From Nyssa sinensis (taxonomy: Eukaryota > Streptophyta > Magnoliopsida > Cornales > Nyssaceae): DNA of 64,000 nucleotides. The position numbers were made by a program, and so were the translations under genes. Under the pieces are notes generated by a model that had not been told where the DNA came from, searched no databases, and was given only the letters and a program-made list of their open reading frames with translations. Below, piece after piece: positions 37,331 through 49,199 of the stretch. The stretch covers positions 13,688,328 through 13,752,327 of the forward strand of contig CM018036.1 in NCBI GenBank assembly GCA_008638375.1. Reading direction: 5' to 3'. The stretch's first letter is position 1; every line of letters begins with the position of its first letter.

Positions 37331-38910
37331 AGAAAGCTTACAAACACAGATAATAGCGTGCTACCACCAGTGGTGGTCTTGGGGGTGGCCAGAGCGAGCC
37401 ACCTACCTCCGCAACAACCCAATACCTTCCTTGATCACAATCCTCAATTCCACTCCAACAAGTGCGCAAGCCCCTATGCAATGATCTAGGTGTAACTACT
37501 AAATGCTTAGAAAACAATTAGCAAGGATTACATAAACTAGGTTTTTGTGAAAGGTATATAGTAGACAATCCTAATTCACGAATGATACTCTCATTAAACT
37601 CTCTAGGATTCAAGGATGTGTCTATCATTAGGGTTCTATTTTTGTATGTGTTCATTAAAAAACAATATATATAGACTAATGCAAGACCTAATAGAATTAG
37701 GATACTAGTTAGTCAATCGAATTCACAGGTTTAAAGACTTGTGTTCCACTGGATAGGCTATGTTTGGACAATTCATGACCACTTTCGAACTTTCAAGGTT
37801 TGGAGTTGTTTTACATAACTTTCAAACACCGTTGTTTGGAAATTATGACCAAGAGAAGGTCCACTAGTTAAGAGCCATATTCGAACAGACAAGCCAAAAT
37901 TTTGACTTTCCATTTCAAAACAAACTTATGTTATGATAACCTAAGGTCAAATAAACATAATACTAAGGTCTTTCTAACCTATTTTCAATACAAAATATTA
38001 CAAAAGGTATGTATAAAATTAAATACAAACCCTACAAGGTCCATACCTAAAAAATTAAACACATACTCTAATAATGGATGCTGTACATGATGTGTATTTA
38101 TAGCTTTTTTGTTAGAGTAATAATGAAGTTTTTATGTTAGCAACAAAATGCTTTATCTTCATTATCACACTCTATAATTTTGTTTGACTTATGTTGAGGT
38201 TTTCACTAGTATAAAAAGACTATACTATGATACAACTAGCCTAACAATCATAAACTCATAAGGTTTTAAAATGAATTGATAGAATACAATAACTTAAGTA
38301 GAATATCATTTTTTCCGTGCAGTTTATAACTGTAAATCTAAGAGTTATTATATAAGTGGTAGTCTTCATTTGGGACCATTCAATCTTCATGTTTCTTAAA
38401 TGAGTAACCAAACATAAATTTCACTAAATTTATTGCTGCAAATCTACAATTATGTTTAGCTTATGGGTATTTGGTTACAGGTGATTTGGATTATGCTTTA
38501 CTACACCAACAATGTGTTGTATATATGCTTATCAAAAATTTCCAATTTGCTGAAGTATGCTAGATTCCAATCTGGAAGGGCAAAACCTGTTATTATTTTT
38601 AATAAGAAGTGAAAAGTAATGACCACCTACTTCTATAACGTTCATTTTCACATCTTTATTAATCAATGTTGAAAAACCTAGTGCAGACTAAAATCCTTTT
38701 TTTTTTTTTCGTTTTTGTTTTTGTGTTTGTTTAGACTAACTTCTATTGAATCGAAATAATGGGAAGGAATTTTATTGAATCAGTATTAGAAATAGGGTTA
38801 TCTAAATGTTTGAGTTCATATATTTTGATTTGACTATATTATTTGTCTTTTATGATTAATATGGAATGGGTGAATATACAGAAAAATTATGTTGTTAACT
38901 CGCCAGTTAT
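37331..38910. other. Non-coding stretch, nothing recognised
   Basis: AT-rich sequence without family resemblance. Short frames do not resemble known proteins. Confidence 0.4.
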
Positions 38911-40830
38911 TGTCACGACCCGCACCCCACCCGACGCAGATGCTGTGGACGTAATGCCAGTTAGCCACCTTGACAGTTTTTCCTACCGACAATGTGACCA
39001 ACCAAAGGCAAACTTCTGAACTTAGCGATGAATTGCATTCCAAATGTAGGGTCACAGTAGCGAAAATTAAAATCTTTTTCACCTCGGGAGTGCAACTCAT
39101 CTATATACCACAGAGTTATCTACCACAAAGTAAGTCTATAACCAGTCATCTCATAATTCTAAAGTACCATTACCATGAGTCGTGTCTCAACACATCTATT
39201 GCATATCAATGGATTCAAACATATCATTTCACTCACCTGAATAACCTGATTCCATCCACAAGAATTCAAGTCTCCACAAATCAGTGTCAATCAAATCCTT
39301 GCTTGGGATGTCTCCTAGCTTACTGATGTCATCTCGTTGTACCTTCTAATCCAATGGAGATAAATCCTGAAAAATGTTAGAAAATAGAGTGAGCTTAAAC
39401 AAGCTCAGTAAATAAGATCCTAGTTTTGCCATGGGTTAAGATTAGTCCATAAGAATATAAAAGAAAGGGATAACAGATAGCCAGTCACTAAAATGAGCAA
39501 CAATGACCCGAGGGTCCAACAAGCTTATCCCAAATGTGATACAAGAAGATAATAATAAATCAATCAAAATGGGATCTAACCTATCATGATATTTCGCTGC
39601 CACAAACAAATACGATAACCAATCAAAAGTACATCATGCTTACAACAATATGATCATTCACAGGGCATAGAACATAATCATCCAACGAATGTCAAAAATA
39701 TCGATAGCGAGTTCTGACAGAACAGATGTGTAAACAACCGGGGCCCAGCATAGCCCCTTGAAATGCACATTCAAGTCCGCCTCTTTGTCCCGGGCTTACT
39801 GAATAGCGTTAGAACTCTTTCATCTCGAGTCCCCAAAGGAGACACAAGACCCCAAAGGGTCTACCCCGCATCTGTGAATAGATAGGCCATTGTGACTGAG
39901 CACAACCCCAAGCACATACAAAATATCATGATCAACTAAATACCACACGGGATATACAATCGTGTAAATCAATCAAGTTCTCAATTTCCAACAGTAAGAT
40001 ATATCACAAGATCCATGACATGGTATACATGAAAGCATAATTAAGCTCAAGTAATAGCAATCAAGTTCTCAATTGATATAGGCAAGCAAATCAAATCCGA
40101 AGTACAAACACAATAATTAATCACAAGTTGATTGGCATCAATTCAGAGAAATCAAGTTCATCAAGTAGGTAATGGAGTACAATTTTGGCAACATTAGGAA
40201 AAAAATGTGACATGGCTAAGGAAAACCCATATTAAAGCATAGGAGTTACTTACCTTGAGTTCTTAACATTGCATTTCCATTCGATTATCACAATAGCTTT
40301 TTCATAGCCCTCTTTCTTGTTTCTCATCATTTGAATGATCCTATAATCATGGATTAAAAAGATATAGCACATTTAATCAGTACTTATTTAACCTTAATAC
40401 TTCGGGTAAATTCATTAAGTCATAAGGACACATTCGTCATTTTCTTTGTTTATTACCGAGTCTTATATATCAATTTTCGAGTCTTTTGGATCTCATTTGG
40501 TATCTACTTTTAATCATCGGAACACATCGGTCATTTTTCATTTTATACTCTAATTGTTCAGGAGTCTTATTTAGCCCCTTAATTTACATCATTATACTTA
40601 TGACAATTAATTATATCAAATTGGCCGTCATTCGGCCTTTACTTTGCATTTCACGTACTTAGGGATATTTTGGTCATTTTATATTATATGCAATTTTGAC
40701 CCCGAACCATTATTTAGTCATATATACGAGTTCACAATTATTTGGCTTCCATTGGTATCACTTTCAGTCCAATTTGGACTTCATTTGGGCTTCATAATAT
40801 ATTAAAGTATTTTAGTAATTTTACATCTTA
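38911..40830 (-). mobile_element. Truncated large LTR (same family as the left part of the 8-kb block)
   Basis: It starts TGTCACGACCCGC at 38911 and parallels 15821-18210 for most of its length (shared GTAGGTAATGGAGTACAATT near 17386 and 40167, and AGGCAAGCAAATCAA near 17302 and 40080). The similarity fades at about 40830 without an LTR end, so the right part is missing. Confidence 0.7.
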
Positions 40831-41614
40831 TGACCACCCAAAAATAAATAAAAACCTTTTAACAAGTGCACCACTACCCCAAACATGACCCTACCAAAAA
40901 TCTCAAAAGGGAGAAAAGCAGACTCCATATTTCTCTGAAATTAACACAATGCAAATGAAGATATGAGATTTTTCCCCAAATCCTATCTTTGATTCACCTT
41001 CTCCTAATCTCCAACAATTGTCTATATTGCACACCTATCAACTTCTCAATTTACAAAGGTGAAGATGAAAGATTTTTTTCTACACCAAGACAGGACTATA
41101 ATTTACAAATGAAAAGCTACTCCATCCAATGCTATAAAATACATTCCAAGGCAAGCGTATAGATCCATTGTTTCCCTGTGCTCCCCTTATCCAATGTCTT
41201 TCAAGTTCCTATTTTAAAATCTTAATTCACACAATAACAACTATGATTTTGTTGAGTCTTTTCCCATCTTTTCACTATCGTTGGTTCCTGGGGTGGTCTA
41301 TCCCCTTTTATCATCTTGGTTCATGGCAAGTTAGCAACATTGCAAGATCAGAAAACACTAAGCATGTTGTTTAAGAAAGCCTAATAGAGTTATGACAATG
41401 GAAAGAGATTTGAATCCATATTTCAGTTATGACCTGTAATGTTTTCTAGTTCTTTTTGTACAGCAACTTACAAATTAAACCTTATTACCATGACATCCAA
41501 GCAACCCCCTCAAAAACAGTTGAAAAATTTTGTATGCCTATGTGACTATGTCCAAGTCCTATGCACAAAAATGTTAGAAGGAACAATGATCTAAACAAAA
41601 TAAATCCCACTTAC
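40831..41614. other. Non-coding stretch between LTR and kinase fragment
   Basis: No further kinase exon on the minus strand is recognisable here, although it follows the kinase exon's splice donor. It could be an intron of the kinase gene. Confidence 0.45.
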
Positions 41615-42515
41615 CGCTAATGGGATACAAATGTTCTTGCAGACCACCATTTGCCATGAAGTCATAAACCAACAATTTCCGGTTATTGTCTGAACAGTAG
41701 CCTAACAATGTTCCACCTCTATTTTAAATTCCTCTTCTCCCTGCTTTCCAGCCTGATCCATCAACTTAACTGCAACTTTCCTCCCATCTTGAAGCACTCC
41801 TCGGTACACTAACCCAAGCCCACCATGTCCAATCACATTAGATTTTCCAAAACCACCAGTGGCAGAATGTAACTGCTTGAATGTAAACACCTGAAGTCCT
41901 CTCTCGGTAGCAACTTGAATATTTGCAAAATCGCTACCTTTATCCTCATAATCGACCCTTTTTGCGATTCTTTGAACACTTGGAGAGTATTAAATGATCT
42001 AGAAGCTTGATTTTGACCAAGGTTCTTTAAGCAAAATGGATCCAGTTTAGAATATCTCAAGGAATCCCACTAATCACACCTAGCACCAAACTCGAACTCA
42101 TGGCTGGACTCCGTTGGAGAAACTCGCAGGCCTCTGCCGCCTTTGCCAACGCCATCGGCTGATTCTCTTCTCAAGCCTTGACGACGCAATGGTGAAGTGG
42201 CAAATCAAAGGGGCATTCAGTGACCTCCCATCTGCTCTCTGCACATCCACTGTGAATGTTTCCATCAAAATCTTGAAACCAATGCACGTGGATGCCGCCA
42301 CCGGTGTTTCCGCCGCCATTCTTTTTCCGCCACCTGGTCGCACAGATTGCAGAATTTTTGAAATTGGGTTGGGCTTTTGGGGTTTGGGGTAGTGGGTATG
42401 GAGGGAAGAGCAGAGTAGGAGACTGGATGATGACAATGATGATGAGCATAGAGAGAACCCAATTGAACCCATCTGCTGTGGAGTCCTGGTAGGCGACGAT
42501 GTGAAGAACTGCCAT
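41615..42515 (-). pseudogene. Receptor-like / RLCK-type protein kinase, first exon, broken
   Basis: On the minus strand an ATG at 42515 starts MAVLHIVAYQDS, followed by a hydrophobic membrane segment (FNWVLSMLIIIVIIQS). After a region of uncertain frame, 41702-41893 encodes VFTFKQLHSATGGFGKSNVI, the glycine loop GHGGLGLVYRG (consensus GxGGFGxVYRG, with F replaced by L), and the ATP-binding lysine in VAVKLMD. At EVE (near 41703) the frame breaks: about a dozen expected residues are lost and the following LLGYCSDNNRKLLVYDFM lies in another frame. The exon ends with a GTAAGT donor at 41614-41609. The catalytic HRD and DFG segments are not found downstream within the window. The deletion, the shifted frame and the missing lobe indicate a pseudogene of the FTFKQLHSATGGF family of plant kinases. 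Confidence 0.8.
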
Positions 42516-42559
42516 TGTTAATTGTTGATGTTCATCCGAATGCTCTTAGAAGCTGTTTT

Positions 42560-42670
42560 ATAGTTTTTATTTTTTATTTTTGTTTCTCAATGCTTCCAGA
42601 GCATTCTTCCCACTTCTACTTCTTTTTATTCTTTCTGCTTGTTTTCTTTTCTTTTCTTTTCTTTACAGCA

Positions 42671-42705
<35 letters not shown>

Positions 42706-43075
42706 CGTGTATTAACTTAATCCCATATATGCATATATATATATATATTATTAATGATATATTTTGTTTTAATTTTTAATTTTAATTTTCTCTCTTTTTA
42801 TTTCTCTTTTTGCAAAGCGATTTTTTTTTAGTAGTTTTCTACCCGGGTTGACTTCGATATTCTAAGCTTTGCATCGTATCTATTTTCCTAATGATTCTCG
42901 AGGCATGTTAATTTCATAATTACGGTATTTTGAATTTTGCTCCAAACGATTAGATTAACATATTATATTATTTTTTCATGTATTTAATCATCTTATTAGT
43001 CCATTGTAATTATCATAAAATCCTAATAAATTTTTTTAATCATTTTTTATTTTATTTCTAATTAATAATTAGTAC
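42560..43075 (-). repeat. LTR fragment next to kinase and pararetrovirus
   Basis: The 42800-43075 part parallels 23525-23800, for example ATTACGGTATTTTGAATTT and GATATTCTAAGCTT, i.e. the right-hand end of the 8-kb block. It also includes TA microsatellites (about 42670-42700 and 42733-42748). It is truncated on both sides. Confidence 0.65.
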
Positions 43076-43184
43076 TTGCATTATTTTCCCATTTCCCATA
43101 TGGAAGGTTTTACCTCTTTTCCCAGCATGCATAAATTTTTATTATTCCCCGCTTCCGCATCCACTGGCTTGTTCAGTCCCCTTA

Positions 43185-43200
43185 TGGTATCAGAGCCATG
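43185..43200 (+). other. Primer-binding site of an endogenous pararetrovirus
   Basis: TGGTATCAGAGCCATG is the tRNA-iMet-complementary site that marks the conventional start of caulimovirid genomes. It is not preceded by an LTR of matching type and is followed by a leader and then movement-protein sequence, which favours a pararetrovirus over an LTR element. Confidence 0.7.
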
Positions 43201-43689
43201 TTACCCCATTCATTCTGTTATAGGTTCAGTTCACCTATCACAGTGAGTCCACAGTGATCCATCCTTGTTGAAACAATTTACACCCTGTAGTGATCAACAC
43301 AGCATGGTGAAGATGGCAATGAACAGTTCCATTTATTTCAGTTGTAGTTCTTTAGATTGTACTCTATTTACTCTTCTTTCTCTTTTCTTTCTGTGTTTAT
43401 CTTTTATGTCCTTTTTTTACTTGGTCCTGCACCTAGCCCGCATCATTTCATAAGTCTACAGACCAGGAAGCCTAGGTAAGTCCCGTTAAGCTAGGAGAGC
43501 GCCAGGGCAGTTTGGCTATTTTCAGGTTGTTAATGGCAGGAAACCGGTATGCCGAAGAAGGTATGTCAGATCAACCAAGTAGAAAAACCATAAAGACTAA
43601 TACAGTCAAACCAGTAGAAGAACTGTAAATTTTGGATAATCTAAATAGTTACACCTAGAAATGAAAGGAACTATTCAGATCCAATTCAT
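43201..43689 (+). other. Pararetrovirus leader region
   Basis: Between the primer-binding site and the movement-protein region lies a leader with several short upstream frames, as usual in caulimovirids. No protein is assigned. Confidence 0.45.
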
Positions 43690-44157
43690 CTGCTTCTTCC
43701 TCTTCTTCCTCCTCTTCTCTTCCTTCTATAGGAACCACAGTCAACAGTGAAGACTACCAAGTTGACACTTACAATCAACCCCTTAGGGAATGGAAAATGC
43801 CTAAGGTTCCAGTTAACTAGATCTACCAAGTATCTTCTTAGTTAGGAAAAAACATATTCAGTAGTAGCCTTAATGTCACGACCATAGAACAAACCTACGC
43901 TCTAGAGAGAGAACAAGTTAAGTGCCAGCTATTCAATCAGTCATCCATCAGATACCATATTAAGAAAGGTTACAACTTTCTACATATAGGTCTAGTTCAG
44001 GTAGGAATTAATCCTTTAGTTCGCCAAGGATTAAATTCTTCAGTCCTTTTAGCCCTTAAAGATGCCAAACACATCCAATGGCATGACAGCCTCTTGGCAT
44101 GACAGCCTCTTAGGTCTAATGGAATCACCTTTTCATCAGGGTCCAGTTCATTTTGAC
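43690..44157 (+). pseudogene. Endogenous caulimovirid movement protein, 5' part (interrupted)
   Basis: After a serine-rich stretch, the frame resembles the 30K-superfamily movement protein of Petuvirus/Florendovirus-type caulimovirids; the local motif IKKGYNFLHIGLVQVGI lies near 43963. A 16-bp tandem duplication (44080-44095 and 44096-44111) shifts the frame, and TAG codons interrupt it. It breaks at 44157, where a solo LTR is inserted, and resumes at 45741. In the virus this protein mediates cell-to-cell movement; here it cannot be made. Confidence 0.75.
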
Positions 44158-45740
44158 TGTAATACCCCGACCCAATAAAATAATCATCCAATCACTAATT
44201 ATTAGATTTGAGGTCGCGGTTAAACATGTTTTTTGACTTTGAAATGATTTAGATTAGGTCCTAATATACAGTTTTTGATTTAGTTTGCTTTAATTCAGAC
44301 CTGCACCTATATTTCAGGATTTTGTTCCAACTATAACTCGAAATTCCTCACTGGATTCTTCATCATTTTCCTTCATTTCTGTTGCAAATTAAAGCTCATA
44401 TTATGTAGTTTAACATTTGATAGTTGCATACAAAGGGAAGGGGACAACCAACTAATAGTGCAAACCCAGGAGATCAAGGTGAGTAACCCTACATTTGAAG
44501 TGGAGATTTTAACTCCACGATTTGAATGCTGTTTTCAACTTCAAAATGTTTGAAGCATTTTATGTTACATTCCATATTTCACGATTCATGCTTTAAATAT
44601 TTCGATCTTTTTATGAATCTTATCACGACATGCTCAATGAATGATTTCCATTACTATCTTCTTGAAAAGCATTTAGCATGTCTATATCTCCTGAAGTTCT
44701 TACTCTTTATATGTGAAATACTCTTGAATAGTATTTATTTAAAAAAACCATATGACAATGTTTTGCCAGATAATAATAAGCACAGAGGTAGAGTTGTGAG
44801 TTCTACGGAACTCAACGGACCTATCATGTGCATCAACACAGAGGTAGAGTTGTAGGTTCTACGGAACACTTCGGACTTATCATGTGCATATGCCTGGTAG
44901 CAGGATCTGATCCCACAGGCAATGAGATATCTCCACGTATACGTAAAATGGGAGTCTGGTTTGAAACGGATTCCATCTAATGAAAGTGAAAAGACGACAA
45001 ATGTTTTAAAAATGGAAGAAGGCTTTGACCCCCATTTTTACTATGCATGTTTATATGCTTTGAAATGCATATGCTCTATTTCATGAATGTTTATTTAGCT
45101 TGAACACTTTATATGTTTCAAAGCTATCTCTATGAAAAATGCATGTACTCTATGTTCAAATGTACGAACAATTGGTAGTGTGAATTTTATAAACTCTTAT
45201 GTACGAAACCACTGTCAATTGAAAACCCATGACAGATGCAGGAATTACTCACTGGGCTTTTCGAAGCTCACCCCATTCTCTAAATTTTTACAGGTAATGA
45301 TGATGACTGGGAGCCTTGCTCCATCTTGGGATGACGACTAATGGCTCCATATAAATATGAACTTTTGAAGATACTAGAACTTGTAATAGGTTAGATTTTG
45401 ATGTACTAAGACCCATAGTTGGTCGAACTTTTGGATGTAAAATATTTTGGAGATTTTGTACTTAAGCCCGAGGGGCAACCCGATATGTTATGTATGTATA
45501 TAAAACCTTAAGTTTTAGTATGCTCTGTTTATTATTATATGTACCGGTATGAAGAGTGGCAATATCAGGTGGATGTGTGACAGACTTTAAAAAGAAAAGA
45601 AAAAGTTTTTCACGCTTCCGCAATCACAGGTCGCATAGTCGTCTAATATTGTTGCTTATGTAAGCCTTGCCCTAAAGCCTCGACTGAAGGGTGGCAGTCG
45701 CGATACGGAATCCGTAAAAGGTGGGTTTCGGGTCGTGACA
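44158..45740 (+). mobile_element. Solo LTR (1,583 bp) with TTGAC target-site duplication
   Basis: TTGAC stands at 44153-44157 and again at 45741-45745. The enclosed DNA begins TGTAATACCCCGACCC and ends GGGTTTCGGGTCGTGACA, the terminal form of large Gypsy-type LTRs on the + strand. There is no interior, so an earlier element was reduced to one LTR by LTR-LTR recombination. A 56-bp tandem pair (CACAGAGGTAGAGTTGT) lies at 44781-44892. It splits the pararetrovirus movement protein and is therefore younger than that insertion. Confidence 0.92.
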
Positions 45741-46625
45741 TTGACTGTTTCCCGAACTTCCCTATCAGTCTCTATGACCCCCATATCCTTAAAACACTTA
45801 CCCTGCAAATTCAGACGTCAGGTGTAACCATGTTAGAAGGAACCCAACAGCTTGCCTTAGTTTATCGTGTTTATTACAAATGTTTTAAAACCAATCTAAA
45901 TGCACATGCAATAAACCATAGTCCCAAGGGCAAGACCCTTCTTATCCAGTCATACACAGAAGGAGCCAACATTCAGGTTCCCAAATCCATTCAATGGTTC
46001 GAAGTCACTCTCCCCTCCGAGTGGATCATTGACAATGAAAACCATCCATTACCTCAGTTAACAAAAACTAATGTCAATCTTTTCCAACAGTTGGATGATG
46101 GTCGCATTAGGATCAGTTTTGATGAACAGAGACTTAGATCTCCCTCAGTTAGATCTTCAGCCTCTCATGTCCCCACAGGCAGAACTAGATCTGAACTCTC
46201 TACCCCCAGACATGAAAAACTCATACCCAGACTAAGACGAGATCTCAACTTAGACCTCCAAGGTTTAAAGTGTGAATCTCAAATCAACACTCCATGCTAC
46301 ACAGCCCAGGATCAAGTCGTAGATGATAATGATTCTGTCACATCTCCCTAGTCCTACAGACTTTGATGCCCCAGTAGACCATGGACTCAATACACTACGT
46401 AAAGAGTTTGTTCTCACTGAAGAAATTATAGAAGCCCTTAGAGCTGAGTTTAATTCTGAAGCCAATAGGATTAAACGAGAACAGTATAGAGCTACCCATA
46501 CTAGAGAACAAAAACAAGACATTCTCAATCAATGGCAAGTGTTCATGAAATCAGAAGAATCGATGCATTCCATTTTTTGATTATGTTGAAAACCATTACG
46601 GCCAACCTATCTTAGCACCAGTCAC
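45741..46625 (+). pseudogene. Endogenous caulimovirid movement protein, 3' part
   Basis: This is the continuation after the solo LTR. An open frame at 45830-46351 of 173 codons encodes the C-terminal part of the movement protein core followed by a less conserved, serine- and arginine-containing tail. A frame change occurs near 46330, and the next open part (46323-46580) carries charged, probably coiled-coil sequence. Family placement in the Petuvirus/Florendovirus group is by resemblance only. Confidence 0.7.
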
Positions 46626-48160
46626 TAAGTTTAGATAGCTCAAACCTAGATAGATCCAATGTGTCAGCCAGTCATCCTCTAGCAGACACAATCAGTCAGT
46701 TGAACACAACGGAAAAAGAAGTAATTGCTTTCTCCATTCAAGGTCCCTCCTACAAAAGAAAACCCTAGGAAGATCGTTGAACAGAACAATTACACCAACC
46801 AGTGCCTTATCACTATAGGCAAACAGCTCGAATAAAATCGAGAAACTAGTAGAGCCGAAACATCCTACCATTCCTCGATCTTCTTCCTATCAATTAGAAC
46901 AACCTTTGATTAGGTTACCAGAACTTAAGTTATCCAAACCAGTACCTCCTGTACCTCCTAAGGATGTTACTGCCAAGGATATCGTAGCACAGATGATTAA
47001 GGAATTAGCCCTCCCTGTCAAAGAAAAACCACCCAGTACTTCTTCTAAAACTGATAGGCACAATAGCTAAATTCAACTCCTTCAATCACATCAGAAACAT
47101 TTGAATCATCCCCAGATGATGATGAAGAATGTTCCCATTCAGTCCCGATAGAAAACCATCTCCAGGGTCTTTCTATCAACACATTTCAACATTAACCTGC
47201 TAGGTACAGCAAACCTACTCCTCCAGATATTCAAGTTGAGAATCACAGTCAGTTTTCTGTTCAATCAGATCGCCTTTATGAATGAAATATAGATGGCCAT
47301 TCTGAGCAGGAAATTCTCAACAAACTCAATCATATGGCTATGACCGCCAATTACTACATCGAAGAGAATCTTACTCCTCACCATGATGTAGTTCAACTCT
47401 TAGTTCTCGGTTTCACAGGGAAGCTCCTCGCTTGGTGGGAGAAACACCTCAGTCAAGAAACCAGAGATTCCATCATCCATGCCGTCAAGCGTGAATCCAG
47501 ATAGGTACACCATTATTTGATGAAACCATAGGTTCGAGCAGAACCCGATGGCCTCAACACCCTTATTTACACCATCACAAAACATTTCATAGGAACTCCT
47601 AGTCATGTAACCGCTAGGGTTCACGATCAGTTAACCAACCTCAGATGCCCAACCCTCAATGATTTCGAATGGTACCAAGAAGTCTTCTGTTCAAGAGTTA
47701 TGCTCAGAGACGACAGTGACTCACCATTCTGGAAAGAAAAATTCATTAATGGTCTTCCTAATATCTTTCGCCTATAAGATTAGAGACTTCCTCAATAAAG
47801 ATACTGGAGTCATAGACTATCCTAGTCTCACTTACGGTGATATTATTTGTATTGTTCGCAAAGAAGGAATGCGGATGTGCATTGATATGAAAATCAGTAG
47901 TCAAGCCTCTAAGGACAAGAAATGTGTCCAAATATGAGATAGGCAATTTCTAGCGTTCAATACGGCTTACCCTCCATTGCTCCATCCAAACGACGATCTA
48001 GACATCAACCCCTAGGATAGTGCTCTTAGGCGTCCCCATCGTCATCATCGTAGTCACAGACATAGGAAGAATCACCACCAAGGTGAATCCTAGAAAAACT
48101 TCCAAAACCCGTGACTATCACAAAGTCAATCGTAGAAAGAAATCTTCTACCAGCAAGCCT
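46626..48160 (+). pseudogene. Endogenous caulimovirid capsid-like region
   Basis: Fragments spread over changing frames resemble the capsid domain of caulimovirids: a MAMTANYYIEE segment near 47335, a KLLAWWEKHLSQ segment near 47421 and a FWKEKFINGLPN segment near 47729, the type of helical repeat shared with retroviral-like gag. Numerous stops (at least TAG 46636, 46651, 47502, 47529, 48013 and TGA 47283, 47935) prevent translation. Lys/Arg/His-rich sequence at 48030-48190 precedes the zinc knuckle. Confidence 0.65.
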
Positions 48161-48186
48161 TCTTCCAGTAAAGCTTCGTCTTCGGA

Positions 48187-48245
48187 TGTTTGCTTCAAGT
48201 GTGGAAAAAAGGTCATTTCAAATTCGACTACAAAGTCAAGCAATT
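48187..48245 (+). pseudogene. Broken CCHC zinc knuckle of the pararetrovirus
   Basis: The codons for CFKCGKK are followed by a one-base loss in an A run, so the remaining histidine part lies in another frame. The place of the last cysteine is occupied by a TAC codon. The motif would bind nucleic acid in the capsid region of an intact virus. Confidence 0.75.
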
Positions 48246-49199
48246 AATCAATGCCCTTTAGGGTACCCCAGAAAGCAAACAAGAAATCTTTAGGATCTTA
48301 GAACTCAGAAACTCTGACAGTGAACCTTCTGATTCTTCATTCTATAGTTTAGATGATAGTGAAAATGAGATAGATTAGTTAGACCATTCCTTTTCTGATT
48401 CAGAAACCTCATATCACTCTGCCAGTTCTCCAGTCAATTAGGATGTTCAAATAATTGCAACAGCAGTTGTTGTAAGACAGTAAGTGTCCTAACCAAACAG
48501 GAAAAACTTCTCATAGATCTCATCAATAAGGTTGAAGACCCCATAACAAAGTCTCAGTACCTAAACTAGTTTAACAACTTTTCAGGATCTGAACCCAGTA
48601 AGTCTTCTCCTTTCATTCCATCTAAATCCCCCATCCAGTTTAATAAAATCTTTGATAGGTTTTCAGCACCCAAACCTGTAACCATCCAAGATTTACAACA
48701 TGAAGTTAACCATACCAAGAAAGAAATTTCTAGGTTAAAACAGTTAGTCCAGACTCTAGGGATTCGCTAGGATTCTCTAGAACAAAAGGTTGATAGTCAT
48801 CTTCCTCCCCCAACTCTTAAACTTTCAGATGATGAAGTTGGATCAACCGATGACATCAATGATCTCATAGATCTCCCTTCTTCTAGTAACATTCAGGATC
48901 AACCCAAAGATCCCTACCAACATGGTGATTTTCTGAATGCAATCACCAAGATTGATTTTCAAAAATGGAGATGCCCAGTAAAGATCAAAGTATGCAATGA
49001 GTTTGAGTTCGAGGCAATCGCTCTAATTGACTCAGGCGCAGATCTTAATTGCATCCAAGAAGCTCTCATCCCTACCAAATATTTTGAGAAAACCACAGAA
49101 CGTCTCAAATCAGCAAATGGTAGTAAAATGAGCATTTAGTACAAACTATCCATCGCCCATGTATGCTAGGATAAAGTTTGTTTCAGAACCCCATTTGTC
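48246..49199 (+). pseudogene. Pararetrovirus linker and aspartic protease region
   Basis: An acidic, serine-rich linker (48290-48450) and a lysine/glutamine-rich probable coiled coil (48680-48800) precede an aspartic protease with the catalytic IDSGADLNCI segment at about 49027-49056. In-frame TAG codons lie at 48376, 48439, 48567, 48768, 49137 and 49167. The protease would process the viral polyprotein. Confidence 0.75.

Noticed and set aside
42098..42515. Overlapping open frames on both strands
   Set aside because: Only the minus-strand frame beginning MAVLHIVAYQDS with a membrane segment fits the kinase exon. The + strand frames and the other minus frames look like shadows of GC-richer coding DNA, although the frame after the membrane segment stays uncertain.
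42515..42715. Pyrimidine-rich open frame beside the kinase start
   Set aside because: It is built of TTTTCTTT and TA repeats and has no protein resemblance.
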